Program-made: the position numbers and the translations under genes
In this document: one piece after another, positions 30,995 to 39,837 of the stretch
How the letters are laid out: every line of letters begins with the position of its first letter
Numbering within the stretch: the stretch's first letter is position 1
The notes under the pieces: generated by a model
Told to the model about the DNA's origin: nothing
Databases searched by the model: none
What the model saw: the letters and a program-made list of their open reading frames with translations, nothing else
Source of the DNA: Capillimicrobium parvum
Lineage (GTDB): Bacteria > Actinomycetota > Thermoleophilia > Solirubrobacterales > Solirubrobacteraceae
Assembly (NCBI RefSeq): GCF_021172045.1
Contig: NZ_CP087164.1
Span: forward strand, 4,526,001-4,590,000
Direction: 5' to 3'
Length of the DNA: 64,000 nt

Positions 30995-32674
30995 CTACCC
31001 ACCGCCTCCGAGCAGGTAGTCCAGCAGCCGGGTCGTCGCCGAGGCGGACGCCGGAGCCTGGGCCTGGGCGGGGTCGCTCGACGAGGGCGACGGCTGCGGA
31101 GCGGCGGTCGGCGTCGCCGCGGGCGCGGCGCCCGGGGCGGGCGCGCCGGACGACGGCGCCGGATCCGGCTGCGGCTCGCCGCCGCTGGAGGGCAGCACCG
31201 CGTCGGGCATGCGGATCGGGCTGCCCGAGGCGCCGCCGCCGCTCACGGGCTGGGCGACGGCGGCGTCGCCGGAGCCGCTGCCGCGCCCGGCCGCACGGTC
31301 GCGGCCGCCCGGCTCGGGGTAGCGGCGTAGGACCTCGTCGATCGGCATGCCGTGCAGCAGCGCGTCCTGGCGCTTGAGGTACAGAGAGCGCCCGGACCCG
31401 CCGTTGCTCGCGGCCACGGCGCGCGCCTCGCCGCCTCCGCTGTTGAACGTCGCCAGGCAGCCGATCGTCGGCTCGATCGCGTAGGTCGCGCAGGCGTTGA
31501 TGATGAGCCCGGCGCGCAGGTAGTGGCCGGAGGCGTCGAACCCGTTGATCGACGTCATCTGGAAGAACAGGTAGTCCATCGCCCGCTCGATGCCGCCCGT
31601 GTCGCGCAGGCTGACCAGGAGCTCGTCGAGATCGCGGGCCAGCGGCGCCGAGGACGCGGCGAGGTCGTTGATGTCCTGCGTGATCGGGCGGATCTCGCGC
31701 ATCGCCTTCGTGCCGACGACGGCGGCGTCGCCGAGCGAGCGGACCGCGGGGCGCGCGGCGGACGACAGCGGGCCGAGCTGCTCGATGAGGCGGTTGATGT
31801 TCGGCGCCTGCGCTCCGAGGTCCTGGAGCACCGGCGTCATCTCGTCGGAGAGGCCGCCCAGGCGCACGAGCGTCGGGCGCAGCTCCTCGAGGAACCTCGG
31901 CAGCCGGCGGAAGTTGTCCTCGAGCGCGCCGCGCCGCTCGGCGGTCGCCTGCGAGACGTTGCGCGCCTTCTCGATGAAGTCGGCGACCTGCGTGCGGCGG
32001 GTCGCCAGCGGCGCCAGGACCGTGTCCGAATCGCGGGCGAGGTCGGCCAGGACCTGGTTCTGCCGGCGCAGGATGGCGAGGACCTTGTCGGTCTCCTGCA
32101 GGGCCGGGTTCGCGCGGCGGATGACCTCGTTGAGGTCCGCGCCGCGCCCCGCGAGGCCGGTGCCGAGCTCGTTGAGGATGATCGTGAGCCGCTGGCGCTC
32201 GGGGAGCCGGTAGATGTTGTTGATCAGGTCGAGGTCGACGTTGCGCATCGTGTTGCTGACGGGCAGCAGGTACTGCCCCTTGCCGTCGCCCTTCTCGATG
32301 CGCTGCAGCGGGGGCGGCGGGTTCTGGCCGTCCTCGCGCGGCTGCGTCGGCGTGCACTCGACGAACTTCTCGCCGATCAGCGACTGCGGCCGGATGATGC
32401 AGCTGGCGTCCTTGCGGAAGTCGCCGAAGCCGGGCTTGTCGATGCGCAGGACGACCGCGGCCTTCTTCTCCGGCGTGACCTCGAGCGACTCGATCTTGCC
32501 GACCTTGACGCCGGCGACCTTGACGTCCTCGCCGGGGATCACCGAGAACGCCGAGTCGAAGATCGCGCGCACGCGGTAGGTGTCGTCCTCGCCGCCCCGT
32601 GTGAGGACGACGGCGACGACGACCACGACCACCGCGGCGGCGATGACCAGGGCGATGCCGGCGACGCGCCTCAT
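30995..32674 (-). CDS. MCE-family protein, second of the operon (MceB position)
   Basis: 559 residues from ATG 32674 (ATGA overlap with the previous stop; the longer upstream frame is ignored). Membrane helix (VAGIALVIAAAVVVVVVAVVL), MCE domain (FDSAFSVIPGEDVKVAGVKV, LIGEKFVECTPTQ), rod (LADLARDSDTVLAPLATRR), and a C-terminal domain ending in a Pro/Ala/Ser-rich linker and LLDYLLGGGG. Confidence 0.9.
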   Translation of the reverse strand: MRRVAGIALVIAAAVVVVVVAVVLTRGGEDDTYRVRAIFDSAFSVIPGEDVKVAGVKVGKIESLEVTPEKKAAVVLRIDKPGFGDFRKDASCIIRPQSLIGEKFVECTPTQPREDGQNPPPPLQRIEKGDGKGQYLLPVSNTMRNVDLDLINNIYRLPERQRLTIILNELGTGLAGRGADLNEVIRRANPALQETDKVLAILRRQNQVLADLARDSDTVLAPLATRRTQVADFIEKARNVSQATAERRGALEDNFRRLPRFLEELRPTLVRLGGLSDEMTPVLQDLGAQAPNINRLIEQLGPLSSAARPAVRSLGDAAVVGTKAMREIRPITQDINDLAASSAPLARDLDELLVSLRDTGGIERAMDYLFFQMTSINGFDASGHYLRAGLIINACATYAIEPTIGCLATFNSGGGEARAVAASNGGSGRSLYLKRQDALLHGMPIDEVLRRYPEPGGRDRAAGRGSGSGDAAVAQPVSGGGASGSPIRMPDAVLPSSGGEPQPDPAPSSGAPAPGAAPAATPTAAPQPSPSSSDPAQAQAPASASATTRLLDYLLGGGG

Positions 32675-34014
32675 GGCCCGGGCAGCACCAGGGTCGGGTC
32701 GCAGTCGAGCTTGCCGTCGGTGTCGCGCCACGGCGCCGAGCCGTCCTGCGCGGGCTGGCTGGCGGCGCCCGGGCAGCGCACGACGTTGCCGGTCGACGTG
32801 CCGGTGATGCGCGACACCGGGCTCTGCGGCGTGAGCAGGCCGCCCGCCGGGTTGCTCGTGAAGCTGAACGGCGTGAACATCGGCTGGATGCGCGCGTAGT
32901 GGCCGTTGGCGTCGTAGTTGGAGGCGCCCTGGCCGAAGTCGCGCAGGAAGCCGACGAGCTCCGGCGTGTACGGGCGGATGAACGTCAGCACCGGCAGGCT
33001 CTTGCGCAGCGCCTGCGTCGAGCTCGCGAACGCCGGCTCGGCCGCCTGCTCCAGCGCCGGCGTCTTGTTCAGCAGGTCGATGAGGTCGTTGTCGCTGCCC
33101 GAGCGCGAGATGAGCGTGCGCAGATCGGCGACCGTCGGGCGCGCGTCGCGCACGAGCGGGCGCAGCGCGCGGAAGAACGGCGCGAGGTCCTTCGTGGCCG
33201 GCTTGGACGCGTCGACGAGCACCGTGAGGTCGTCGAGCGTCGAGCGCAGGTTGACGAACGTCGAGTTCGCCCGGCGCAGCGTGAGCGGCAGCTGCTGCAG
33301 GTCCGTCACCAGCGCGGCGCGCTCGTCGCCGATCGCCTTCGCGGTCAGGTTCGCGTTCGTCACGAGGTTCGTCAGGTCGTTGCCGCGCTCCGACAGCGCG
33401 CGCGTGACCGTGGCGCCGTTGGCCAGGAAGTCGCTGAGCGCCTGCTGGTCGCGCGTGAGCTCGTTGACGACCCGCCGGGTGGTCGACAGCGCCGGGTTGA
33501 AGTACAGCGCCGCCTGGTTGGCCTGCTCACCCTTGTTGGCGAACTGCGTCGCGGAGCCCTGGATGACCTCCTGCAGCGCCTTGAGCGTCTTCGGGTCGAG
33601 CGTGTCGAAGAGCTGGTCGAGGTCGACCGGGGCGGTGGTCTTCACGGAGTCGATCGTGGCCCCGTCCGGCAGCGCCTTCGCGTTGTTCGGCGCCATCGTC
33701 AGCGTGATGTAGCGGTTGGCGACGCCCGAGAGCGAGGTCTGGCGGATCAGCGCGGTCGTGCCCTCGCGCAGCGGCGCGTAGGCGTTGTCGACCGCGATCT
33801 TGACCTTCGCCTGGTTGTCCTTCGTCAGCGTGATGTCGCGCACCGAGCCGATGCGCCGGCCGCCGACCTGGACGTCGTCGTCCTTGACGAGCTGGCCCGC
33901 GTTGGTGAACACCACGCTGTACTCGTGCCGGCCGCCGCCGCGCAGGAGCAGGAAGGCCACGACCGCGATGGCGGCGGCCAGGGCCAGCAGGGCGATGCCG
34001 CGGCTGAGGGTCAT
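32671..34014 (-). CDS. MCE-family protein, first of the operon (MceA position)
   Basis: 447 residues. Membrane helix (GIALLALAAAIAVVAFLLL), MCE domain (FTNAGQLVKDDDVQVGGRRI, LSGVANRYITLTMAPN), rod (LNKTPALEQAAEPAFASST) and a C-terminal domain with two Cys (NVVRCPGAASQPAQDG, KLDCDPTLVLPGP). It directly follows the ATPase gene, the start ATG lying next to the ATPase stop. Confidence 0.9.
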   Translation of the reverse strand: MTLSRGIALLALAAAIAVVAFLLLRGGGRHEYSVVFTNAGQLVKDDDVQVGGRRIGSVRDITLTKDNQAKVKIAVDNAYAPLREGTTALIRQTSLSGVANRYITLTMAPNNAKALPDGATIDSVKTTAPVDLDQLFDTLDPKTLKALQEVIQGSATQFANKGEQANQAALYFNPALSTTRRVVNELTRDQQALSDFLANGATVTRALSERGNDLTNLVTNANLTAKAIGDERAALVTDLQQLPLTLRRANSTFVNLRSTLDDLTVLVDASKPATKDLAPFFRALRPLVRDARPTVADLRTLISRSGSDNDLIDLLNKTPALEQAAEPAFASSTQALRKSLPVLTFIRPYTPELVGFLRDFGQGASNYDANGHYARIQPMFTPFSFTSNPAGGLLTPQSPVSRITGTSTGNVVRCPGAASQPAQDGSAPWRDTDGKLDCDPTLVLPGP

Positions 34015-34923
34015 TCACTCCATGCCCAGGGGACCCTGGGAGTCCCCGGACAGGAACTGGCGGACGAAGGCGTTGTCGGAGTCGAAGAGCTGCTCGGCCG
34101 GGCCGGACTCGACGATCCGCCCCTTCCACAGCACCGAGATGTGCTCGGCCACGCGGCGGGCGCTCATGATGTCGTGCGTGATCACGACGTAGGCGCCGCC
34201 GTTCTCGTCGTGGATCTCCTTGATCAGCTCGCACAGCAGCGCGGTGCGGACGGGATCGAGGCCCGAGTCGGGCTCGTCGAAGAGCACGATGTCGGGGTCC
34301 AGGACCAGCGCCCTCGCGAACCCGGCGCGCTTGCGCATGCCGCCCGAGAGCTCGTTGGGCATCTTGTCGCCCGCGTCGGCCAGGCCCACCTCGCGCAGGC
34401 GGCGCTGGACGATCTCCATGACCTCGTCCTCGCCCTTGTCCGTGTGCTGGCGCAGGGGGAAGGCGACGTTGTCGAGGAGGTTCATCGAGCCGAAGAGCGC
34501 GCCGTCCTGGAAGAGGACGCCGAACTTCTTGCGCATGTCGAAGAGCTCGTCGTCGTGCATGTTCGGAACGGACTCTCCGTGCACGATGACGTCGCCCTGG
34601 TCGGGATACAGCAGCCCGACCATGTGCTTGATGCAGACCGACTTGCCGGTGCCCGAGGGCCCCAGGATCATCGAGATCTTGTCCTCCGGGATGCCCATGT
34701 TCAGGCCCCGCAGGATCTTGTTGCGCCCGAACGCCTTGTGGACGTCGACGAACTCGATCGCGTCCTGCACGCCGGTCGGGCGCTGCACGCCGGTGTGCCA
34801 CTTGAACTCGTCGTCGTCCGCGCGGTCGCGGGGCTCGCTGACGATCGAGAGGCGCTCGCCGGGCGGCTCGGCTGCGTCGTCCGGACGCGGTTCGTCTCGC
34901 TTGTCGTCAGCCACCTTGCTCAC
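34015..34923 (-). CDS. Mce/Mla-type ABC transporter ATP-binding protein (MceG/MlaF-like)
   Basis: 302 residues from GTG 34923 (GTGA overlap with the permease stop; GTG 34914 is also possible). Walker A GPSGTGKSV, signature LSGGMRKRAGFARAL, Walker B DIVLFDEPDSGLDPV, switch VVITHDIMS: the MlaF/MceG subtype (GKSV, DSGLDP). An N-terminal charged extension of about 60 residues is unusual. In mycobacteria MceG is encoded apart from mce operons; here it is inside, between permeases and MCE genes. Confidence 0.92.
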   Translation of the reverse strand: MSKVADDKRDEPRPDDAAEPPGERLSIVSEPRDRADDDEFKWHTGVQRPTGVQDAIEFVDVHKAFGRNKILRGLNMGIPEDKISMILGPSGTGKSVCIKHMVGLLYPDQGDVIVHGESVPNMHDDELFDMRKKFGVLFQDGALFGSMNLLDNVAFPLRQHTDKGEDEVMEIVQRRLREVGLADAGDKMPNELSGGMRKRAGFARALVLDPDIVLFDEPDSGLDPVRTALLCELIKEIHDENGGAYVVITHDIMSARRVAEHISVLWKGRIVESGPAEQLFDSDNAFVRQFLSGDSQGPLGME

Positions 34924-35714
34924 CCTCCGATCGGGGCGCGTGGATTGGCGCCCCAGAAGACCTGCGTGCCGAGCATCCCGATGAGATGCACGAGCACGAT
35001 GTTCAACACCATGGATTTCGCCGTCGCGGTGCCGACTCCCACCGGACCGCCGCTCGCGTTGTACCCGTAGTAACAGCCGACGAGCACGATCGCGGTGGCC
35101 ATCACCATCGCCTTGATCATGCTGTAGAGCAGGTCGGGCGGGTTCTGGAACATCCAGAATATGAGGAAGTAGCCGCCGCTCGAGACTTCGCCGATCTGCT
35201 CGACCACCGCCAGGTACGACGCGAAGAACCCGGCGCCGATCGCCGCCAGGTACATGAAGGGCAGGACCATCCAGGCCGCGAGCAGCCGTGTCGCGCAGAG
35301 GAACAGGACCGAGTCGATGCCCATGACCTCGAGCGCGTCGATCTCGTCGGAGATCCGCATCGAGCCGAGCTCGGCGACGATGCCCGTGCCGACCTTCGCG
35401 GCCATCATGTACCCGAACGCGTAGGGCACCAGCTCGCGCAGGTCGCACCATGCGGCGAAGACGCCGGCGTACGAGGGCGAGCCGACGGCGCGGTTGAAGT
35501 ACGCGCCCTCGATGCCGCACTGCAGGCCGATGATGAAGACGAGGCCCCAGATGACGATCGTCGAGGAGACGATCAGGATGCCGGCCTGGCGCAGCGCCTC
35601 GCCGAAGAACCGGAAGACGCGCAGGCTGTAGACCTGGCCGAGGATCCGGCCGCAGAACTTGGCGATCTCGCCGAACGACGCGAACCAGTCGCGCGGGACG
35701 GTCAGCCAGCCCAC
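34920..35714 (-). CDS. YrbE/MlaE-type permease, second copy (YrbEB position)
   Basis: 264 residues from GTG 35714, overlapping the TAG of the first permease by one base (TAGTG). MlaE-family signature: FGYMMAAKVGTGIVAELGSM, ISDEIDALEVMGIDSVLFL, then FYLAAIGAG-type helices and GCYYGYNASGGPVGVGTATA. It forms the transmembrane dimer of the lipid importer with the first permease. Confidence 0.92.
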   Translation of the reverse strand: MGWLTVPRDWFASFGEIAKFCGRILGQVYSLRVFRFFGEALRQAGILIVSSTIVIWGLVFIIGLQCGIEGAYFNRAVGSPSYAGVFAAWCDLRELVPYAFGYMMAAKVGTGIVAELGSMRISDEIDALEVMGIDSVLFLCATRLLAAWMVLPFMYLAAIGAGFFASYLAVVEQIGEVSSGGYFLIFWMFQNPPDLLYSMIKAMVMATAIVLVGCYYGYNASGGPVGVGTATAKSMVLNIVLVHLIGMLGTQVFWGANPRAPIGG

Positions 35715-36520
35715 TACCTGATCACCTGGATCTCCGGGTGCGTGGCCAGCAGCGTCTGCGTGAAGACGTAGTTGAACGCGAACACGCCCAGGAAGGCGAT
35801 GACGACCGCCTGATTGACGGCGCGGCCCACCCCTTCCGCGCCGCCGGACGCGGTCATCCCCTTGTAACAGCAGACGATCGCGATGATCGCGCCGAACATC
35901 GTGCACTTGAGGACGGAGCCCCAGAGATCGGTGGTCGACGCGTTCGTGAAGAAGGTCGCCCAGAACGGGCCGAGCGGCGCCCCGTTGACGAGCGTCGCGA
36001 CGATGCCGCCGAAGATGCCGAACAGCAACGCGTAGATGTCGAAGAGACCCGTGACCAGCATGAGGGCGAGGAACCGCGGCACGACGAGGTTCTTCACCGG
36101 GTCGACCCCGAGCACCTGGAGGGCGTCGAGCTCCTCGCGGATCTTGCGGGCGCCGAGGTCGGCGGTGATGGCGGTGCCGGCGACGCCCGCGAGCACGATC
36201 GCGGTGACGAACGGCGCGAACTCGCGGATCGACGCGAGCACGAAGAAGCCGCCGAGACGGTCGAGCGCGCCGAAGAGGACCAGGAAGTTCGCCGCCTGCA
36301 GCCCCGGGGCGCCGTAGCCGAAGGCAACCGTGCTGACGAGCAGCGGGAACCAGCAGAGCTTCAGCGCGAACAGGAACTGGCTGACGAACTCGCCGCCGTA
36401 CGGGTAGGGCGGACGGAGGGCGGACATGATCGTCTTCCCCGTCAGGATCATCATGTCGCCCACCTCTTCGAGCAGGTTCTTCGTCGGCAAGAACGCTCGA
36501 TCGGCGACGTCTCTGACCAT
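35714..36520 (-). CDS. YrbE/MlaE-type permease, first copy (YrbEA position)
   Basis: 268 residues from ATG 36520. ATG 36523 immediately upstream is too close to the SD (GAGGGGGG). Typical signature: APFVTAIVLAGVAGTAITAD, LGARKIREELDALQVLGVDP and CCYKGMTASGGAEGVGRAVN. First gene of the nine-gene mce operon; a TTGGCA/TACGAT promoter-like pair lies 67-96 nt upstream. Confidence 0.92.
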   Translation of the reverse strand: MVRDVADRAFLPTKNLLEEVGDMMILTGKTIMSALRPPYPYGGEFVSQFLFALKLCWFPLLVSTVAFGYGAPGLQAANFLVLFGALDRLGGFFVLASIREFAPFVTAIVLAGVAGTAITADLGARKIREELDALQVLGVDPVKNLVVPRFLALMLVTGLFDIYALLFGIFGGIVATLVNGAPLGPFWATFFTNASTTDLWGSVLKCTMFGAIIAIVCCYKGMTASGGAEGVGRAVNQAVVIAFLGVFAFNYVFTQTLLATHPEIQVIR

Positions 36521-36586
36521 CATCACCCCCCTCAGGAGTTCCCCGGATCCGCTTGGGAATCGTGCTGTTCCCCCACGGCGGGCCGG

Positions 36587-36616
36587 ATCGTATGGGACTA
36601 CCCGGATCGCTGCCAA
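36587..36616 (-). promoter_or_regulatory. Putative promoter of the mce operon
   Basis: On the minus strand TTGGCA (36616-36611), 18-bp spacer, TACGAT (36592-36587), about 67 nt before the first permease start. Confidence 0.45.
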
Positions 36617-36672
36617 ACCGCAACCGTTCAACTGAGACGCAGAACGGGAACGAAACTTGCGGTGCCTGACCG

Positions 36673-36684
36673 ACTCGATCGAGT
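36673..36684. promoter_or_regulatory. Perfect 12-bp palindrome, candidate operator
   Basis: ACTCGATCGAGT is self-complementary and sits 2 bp before the TAGCGT box of the lipoprotein gene, between it and the divergent mce operon. Confidence 0.35.
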
Positions 36685-36686
36685 GC

Positions 36687-36692
36687 TAGCGT
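36687..36692 (+). promoter_or_regulatory. Putative -10 box (leaderless) of the lipoprotein gene
   Basis: TAGCGT ends 8 nt before GTG 36701, the same hexamer and spacing as at 9356-9361. Confidence 0.4.
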
Positions 36693-36700
36693 CCCCGCCC

Positions 36701-37258
36701 GTGAGAGGGGTCCTCGCGTTGACGGCATGCTGCGCGCTTCTGGCCGGCTGCGGGGGCGGCGAGCGGCAGGATCACGCGGAGAAGAGCGCGACGTACGACC
36801 TCGACGTCGTGTCCGCCGACTTCCCGAAGGATCAGAGCATCTCGGCGCCGGCCGAGCTGACCATCGCCGTCAGGAACACGGGCGATCGCACGATCCCCAA
36901 TCTCGCCGTCAGCCTCGACGGCATCTCGTCCGCGAACGACCAGCCCGGCCTCGCGGATGCGCGTCAGCCGGTCTGGATCGTGGCCGACTCGCCGACGGCG
37001 GCGGACACCGCCTACGACTTCACGTGGACGGTCGGCAAGCTCGACGCCGGCGCGACGAAGTCGCTGACGTGGCGGCTGACGCCGGCCACGCCCGGCACGC
37101 ACAGCCTCACGTGGACGGTCGCGGCGGGACTGCACGGCAAGGCGAAGGCCCGGACGAAGGGCGGCGGGCTGCCGACCGGCAAGTTCACGGTGCGGGTCTC
37201 GGACGCCCCGGCGCAGGCGACGGTCGACCCGCAGACGGGCGACGTCGTCGACAAGTGA
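36701..37258 (+). CDS. Exported lipoprotein with Ig-like/CARDB-like domain
   Basis: 185 residues from GTG 36701. Lipoprotein signal (LALTACCALLAGCGGG, Cys near residue 18). The mature part is beta-rich (ELTIAVRNTGDRTIPNLAVS, LDAGATKSLTWRLTPATPGT, LPTGKFTVRVSDAP), like CARDB or bacterial Ig-type domains. It diverges from the mce operon with 180 bp between starts. A role in the same lipid system is possible only by position. Confidence 0.7.
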   Translation: MRGVLALTACCALLAGCGGGERQDHAEKSATYDLDVVSADFPKDQSISAPAELTIAVRNTGDRTIPNLAVSLDGISSANDQPGLADARQPVWIVADSPTAADTAYDFTWTVGKLDAGATKSLTWRLTPATPGTHSLTWTVAAGLHGKAKARTKGGGLPTGKFTVRVSDAPAQATVDPQTGDVVDK

Positions 37259-37319
37259 GACAGGCGCCGCGCGTCGCCTGAGCGCTGCAGTGAGCGCTGC
37301 GGCGGGTAACCCCGATCGC

Positions 37320-37341
37320 GGCCGTCGTTACTGTGACGGCC
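37320..37341. repeat. Short inverted repeat upstream of the membrane protein gene
   Basis: GGCCGTC (37320-37326) and GACGGCC (37335-37341) with an 8-nt loop. It could end the lipoprotein transcript or control the next gene. Confidence 0.4.
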
Positions 37342-37363
37342 TACGACCTCCGGGAGGCCTGTC

Positions 37364-38065
37364 TTGCGGCGCAACTTCGATCTCAGCACGGCGCTTGTCG
37401 CCATCGGCGCCATCGCGGTGCTCGTCAGCCTGTTCCTCGAGTGGTACAGCCCGGGGCTGAGGGCGTGGGACGTCTTCGAGATCGTCGACTGGGCGCTGCT
37501 CGCCCTGGCGGTCGCGGCTCTCGTGGTGGCGGGCGCCGAGGCGTCGGGCGCGAGCGCGCCGACCACGCGGCTCGGCTGGATCTGCGGGATCGTCGCGCTC
37601 ATCGTGATCGCCCAGATCCTCGATCCCCCGCCGGCGGCGCGCGACGCGACCCGCGAGATCGGCGCGTGGATCGCGCTCGGGGGCAGCGCGGTGATGGTGA
37701 TCGGGGCGGTCATGGCGCTCGCGCAGATCTCGGTGACGATCGACGTGTCCGAGCGCGAGCGGCGCCGGCGCACCGCGGCGGTCGACGCGCGCGCGGGTGA
37801 CGAAGGCGGCTCGGGCGGCCGCGGTCCGGGCGGATCGCGCGGGGCGCACGACGCCGGAGCGCACGAGCAGGAGTCCGCGGAGGGGCGGCGAAGCGGGCTG
37901 TGGGGCAAGGGTGGGACGCGTTCGTCCGGTTCGTCCGGCTCGTCCGGCTCGTCCGGTTCGGCGCGCCCGCGCCGTGAGCCCATCGTCACGCCGCCGCCTG
38001 CCATGGGCGACGACCCCGACCGCACGCAGCCGCTCTCCCCCGCCGATCGACCGCCGCCCGAGTGA
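37364..38065 (+). CDS. Four-helix membrane protein with low-complexity tail
   Basis: 233 residues from TTG 37364 with SD GGGAGG. Membrane segments: ALVAIGAIAVLVSLFLEWY, WALLALAVAALVVAG, LGWICGIVALIVIAQIL, WIALGGSAVMVIGAVMALA. The tail is Gly/Ser/Arg-rich with a perfect SGS microrepeat (DNA 9-mers around 37921-37955). Its first helix and general plan recall the protein at 4199-4945. It is coupled to the next gene by a GTGA overlap. Confidence 0.65.
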   Translation: MRRNFDLSTALVAIGAIAVLVSLFLEWYSPGLRAWDVFEIVDWALLALAVAALVVAGAEASGASAPTTRLGWICGIVALIVIAQILDPPPAARDATREIGAWIALGGSAVMVIGAVMALAQISVTIDVSERERRRRTAAVDARAGDEGGSGGRGPGGSRGAHDAGAHEQESAEGRRSGLWGKGGTRSSGSSGSSGSSGSARPRREPIVTPPPAMGDDPDRTQPLSPADRPPPE

Positions 38066-39780
38066 GCCCCGCCACCGCAGCCACCACCTTCGAGGTCCTC
38101 GCCTTCCGCGCCCTGCCGGTCACGGGGTCGGTGGCCGTGCTCGAGCTGGAGGGCCGCTTCAGCGCGGCGACCGCGCAGGGGCTGCGCCGGCCGCGGCTGC
38201 TCGTCGAGGGCGACGAGCACGTCGAGTGCGAGCCGGTCGGCGGTCCGGCGGACGCCGCCGCCGGTCCGCGCGGCGTGCCATGGCGCGCGTCGTTCGCGGT
38301 GCCGCTGGACGTCGTGGATCGGGCCGGGTACGTGCTGGCGGTCGGGCGCGACCTGCTCGTCGAACTGCCGGCGCCCAACCTGGACGCCGGCGACGACGAC
38401 CTTCCGCGGATGGCCCGGCTGGCGCGCGAGGTCAACGAGCTGCGCCGGGCGCTGGACGCGGCGTCCGAGCGCGTGACCGTGGCCGAGGACCGTGCGCGAC
38501 GGGCCGCCGAGGCGCGCCACCGCGTCGAGGACGACCTCGGGCAGGTGCGCACGGAGCGCGACGAGGCCCGCGCCGCGGCGACGGCCGCTTCGGCCGCCCG
38601 CGACGAGGCGATGAGCGAGGCCCAGCGCGCGCGCGAGGAGGCCGATGGCGACATCGTCCGGGCCGGCCAGGAGGCGGCGCTGAAGCTCGAGGCGGTGCAG
38701 GCCGCGCATGCGGCGGCGATCGAGGCGGCGCGGACCGAGCACGCCGCGGCGCTCGAGGCGGCGCGGACCGAGCACGCCGCGGCACTCGAGGCGGCGCAGG
38801 CGGAGACGCAGCAGGCGCGTGACGAGCTCTCGGCGGAGCTCGCGCTGGTGCGCGCCGACGCCGAGACCCGGCTCGCGTCGGCGATCGCGGCGGCCGAGGC
38901 CGACCGGGAGGCCGCGCTGGCCGAGGCCGAGCGCGAGCACGAGGCGGATCTCGACGTCGCGCGCGCCGGCGTTGCCGCGGCGCGGCGGGACCTGGAGGCG
39001 GCGCGGGCCGAGCTCGAGGCGCTGCGCGGGGAGCGGTCGCAGGCCGCCCCGGCGACGGCGGCGGCGGCGCGGCGCGCGGCCACGTACGCGGACCAGCCTG
39101 GGGCCGAGCCGGACGTCGCCGGCGCGTTGGACCGTTCCGGCGAGCCGGACCCCGCCGCCGAAGGCGACCGCTCGCGGGCGGAAGCCGAGGACGCCGCCGC
39201 CGAAGCCGACCGCTCGCCGGACGAAGCCGACCGCTCCGCCGCCCGAGGCGACCGGTCGCCGGCCGAAGCCGGCCACTCCGCCGTCGAAGCCGACCACTCG
39301 CCGGCCCTGTCGGACCAGTCGCCGTCCCACCCGGACCAGTCGCCGGCCCAGCCGGACCGCCCCGCCGGCGGACCGGGCGCCCCCGACACCGACCAGCACA
39401 CCGTCGCCGGTCGCCCCGGGCCGCACTCGCGCTTCAGCCTATTCCGCGACCCCGACCGCGGGTCCGAGGCGCCGACGCTCGGTCCGGAGCCCGCCCCGCG
39501 CGGCCGTCACGACCCGAGCGTCGTCCCGACCGAGGCGCTCGACATCGACGAGGGCGTCCGGGTCCTGTCGCGCCCACCGCGCCGGCGCCACGCGATCTCC
39601 GACGAGCGCGAGCCGGAGCGGCTCGCGCCCGGGGCGACGCGCATCGGCGCCCGCTCGATGGACCAGACCGTCCGCCGCCACCGCGCGCTCGAGCCGCAGC
39701 GGATCGGGGCGCTCGTCGCGCTCGCGATCGCGATCGCCGCGTTCATCCTGGTGGTCGTGCTGCGCATCGGGCCGATCTGA
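38062..39780 (+). CDS. Long coiled-coil protein with C-terminal membrane anchor
   Basis: 572 residues from GTG 38062. An N-terminal beta-rich globular region (about 1-115; LELEGRFSAATAQGLRRPRL, VPWRASFAVPLDVVDRAG) precedes a long Ala/Glu/Arg coiled coil (about 120-330) with exact tandem repeats (IEAARTEHAAALEAARTEHA). A low-complexity stretch of degenerate DRSPxEA units follows (about 350-430), then one C-terminal membrane helix (IGALVALAIAIAAFILVVVL). The topology suggests a tail-anchored cytoplasmic rod at the membrane, perhaps with the upstream membrane protein. No family assignment. Confidence 0.7.
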   Translation: MSPATAATTFEVLAFRALPVTGSVAVLELEGRFSAATAQGLRRPRLLVEGDEHVECEPVGGPADAAAGPRGVPWRASFAVPLDVVDRAGYVLAVGRDLLVELPAPNLDAGDDDLPRMARLAREVNELRRALDAASERVTVAEDRARRAAEARHRVEDDLGQVRTERDEARAAATAASAARDEAMSEAQRAREEADGDIVRAGQEAALKLEAVQAAHAAAIEAARTEHAAALEAARTEHAAALEAAQAETQQARDELSAELALVRADAETRLASAIAAAEADREAALAEAEREHEADLDVARAGVAAARRDLEAARAELEALRGERSQAAPATAAAARRAATYADQPGAEPDVAGALDRSGEPDPAAEGDRSRAEAEDAAAEADRSPDEADRSAARGDRSPAEAGHSAVEADHSPALSDQSPSHPDQSPAQPDRPAGGPGAPDTDQHTVAGRPGPHSRFSLFRDPDRGSEAPTLGPEPAPRGRHDPSVVPTEALDIDEGVRVLSRPPRRRHAISDEREPERLAPGATRIGARSMDQTVRRHRALEPQRIGALVALAIAIAAFILVVVLRIGPI

Positions 39781-39837
39781 CGAGAATCGTCACCAACACG
39801 TGGTGATTCGTCACACGCGCCGCGCGACGATGGCGAC

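Noticed and set aside
27681-32357. Minus-strand open frame of more than 1500 codons spanning several mce genes
   Set aside because: Only its last 631 codons (27681-29576) are a real MCE gene; the rest is out of frame with the upstream mce genes.
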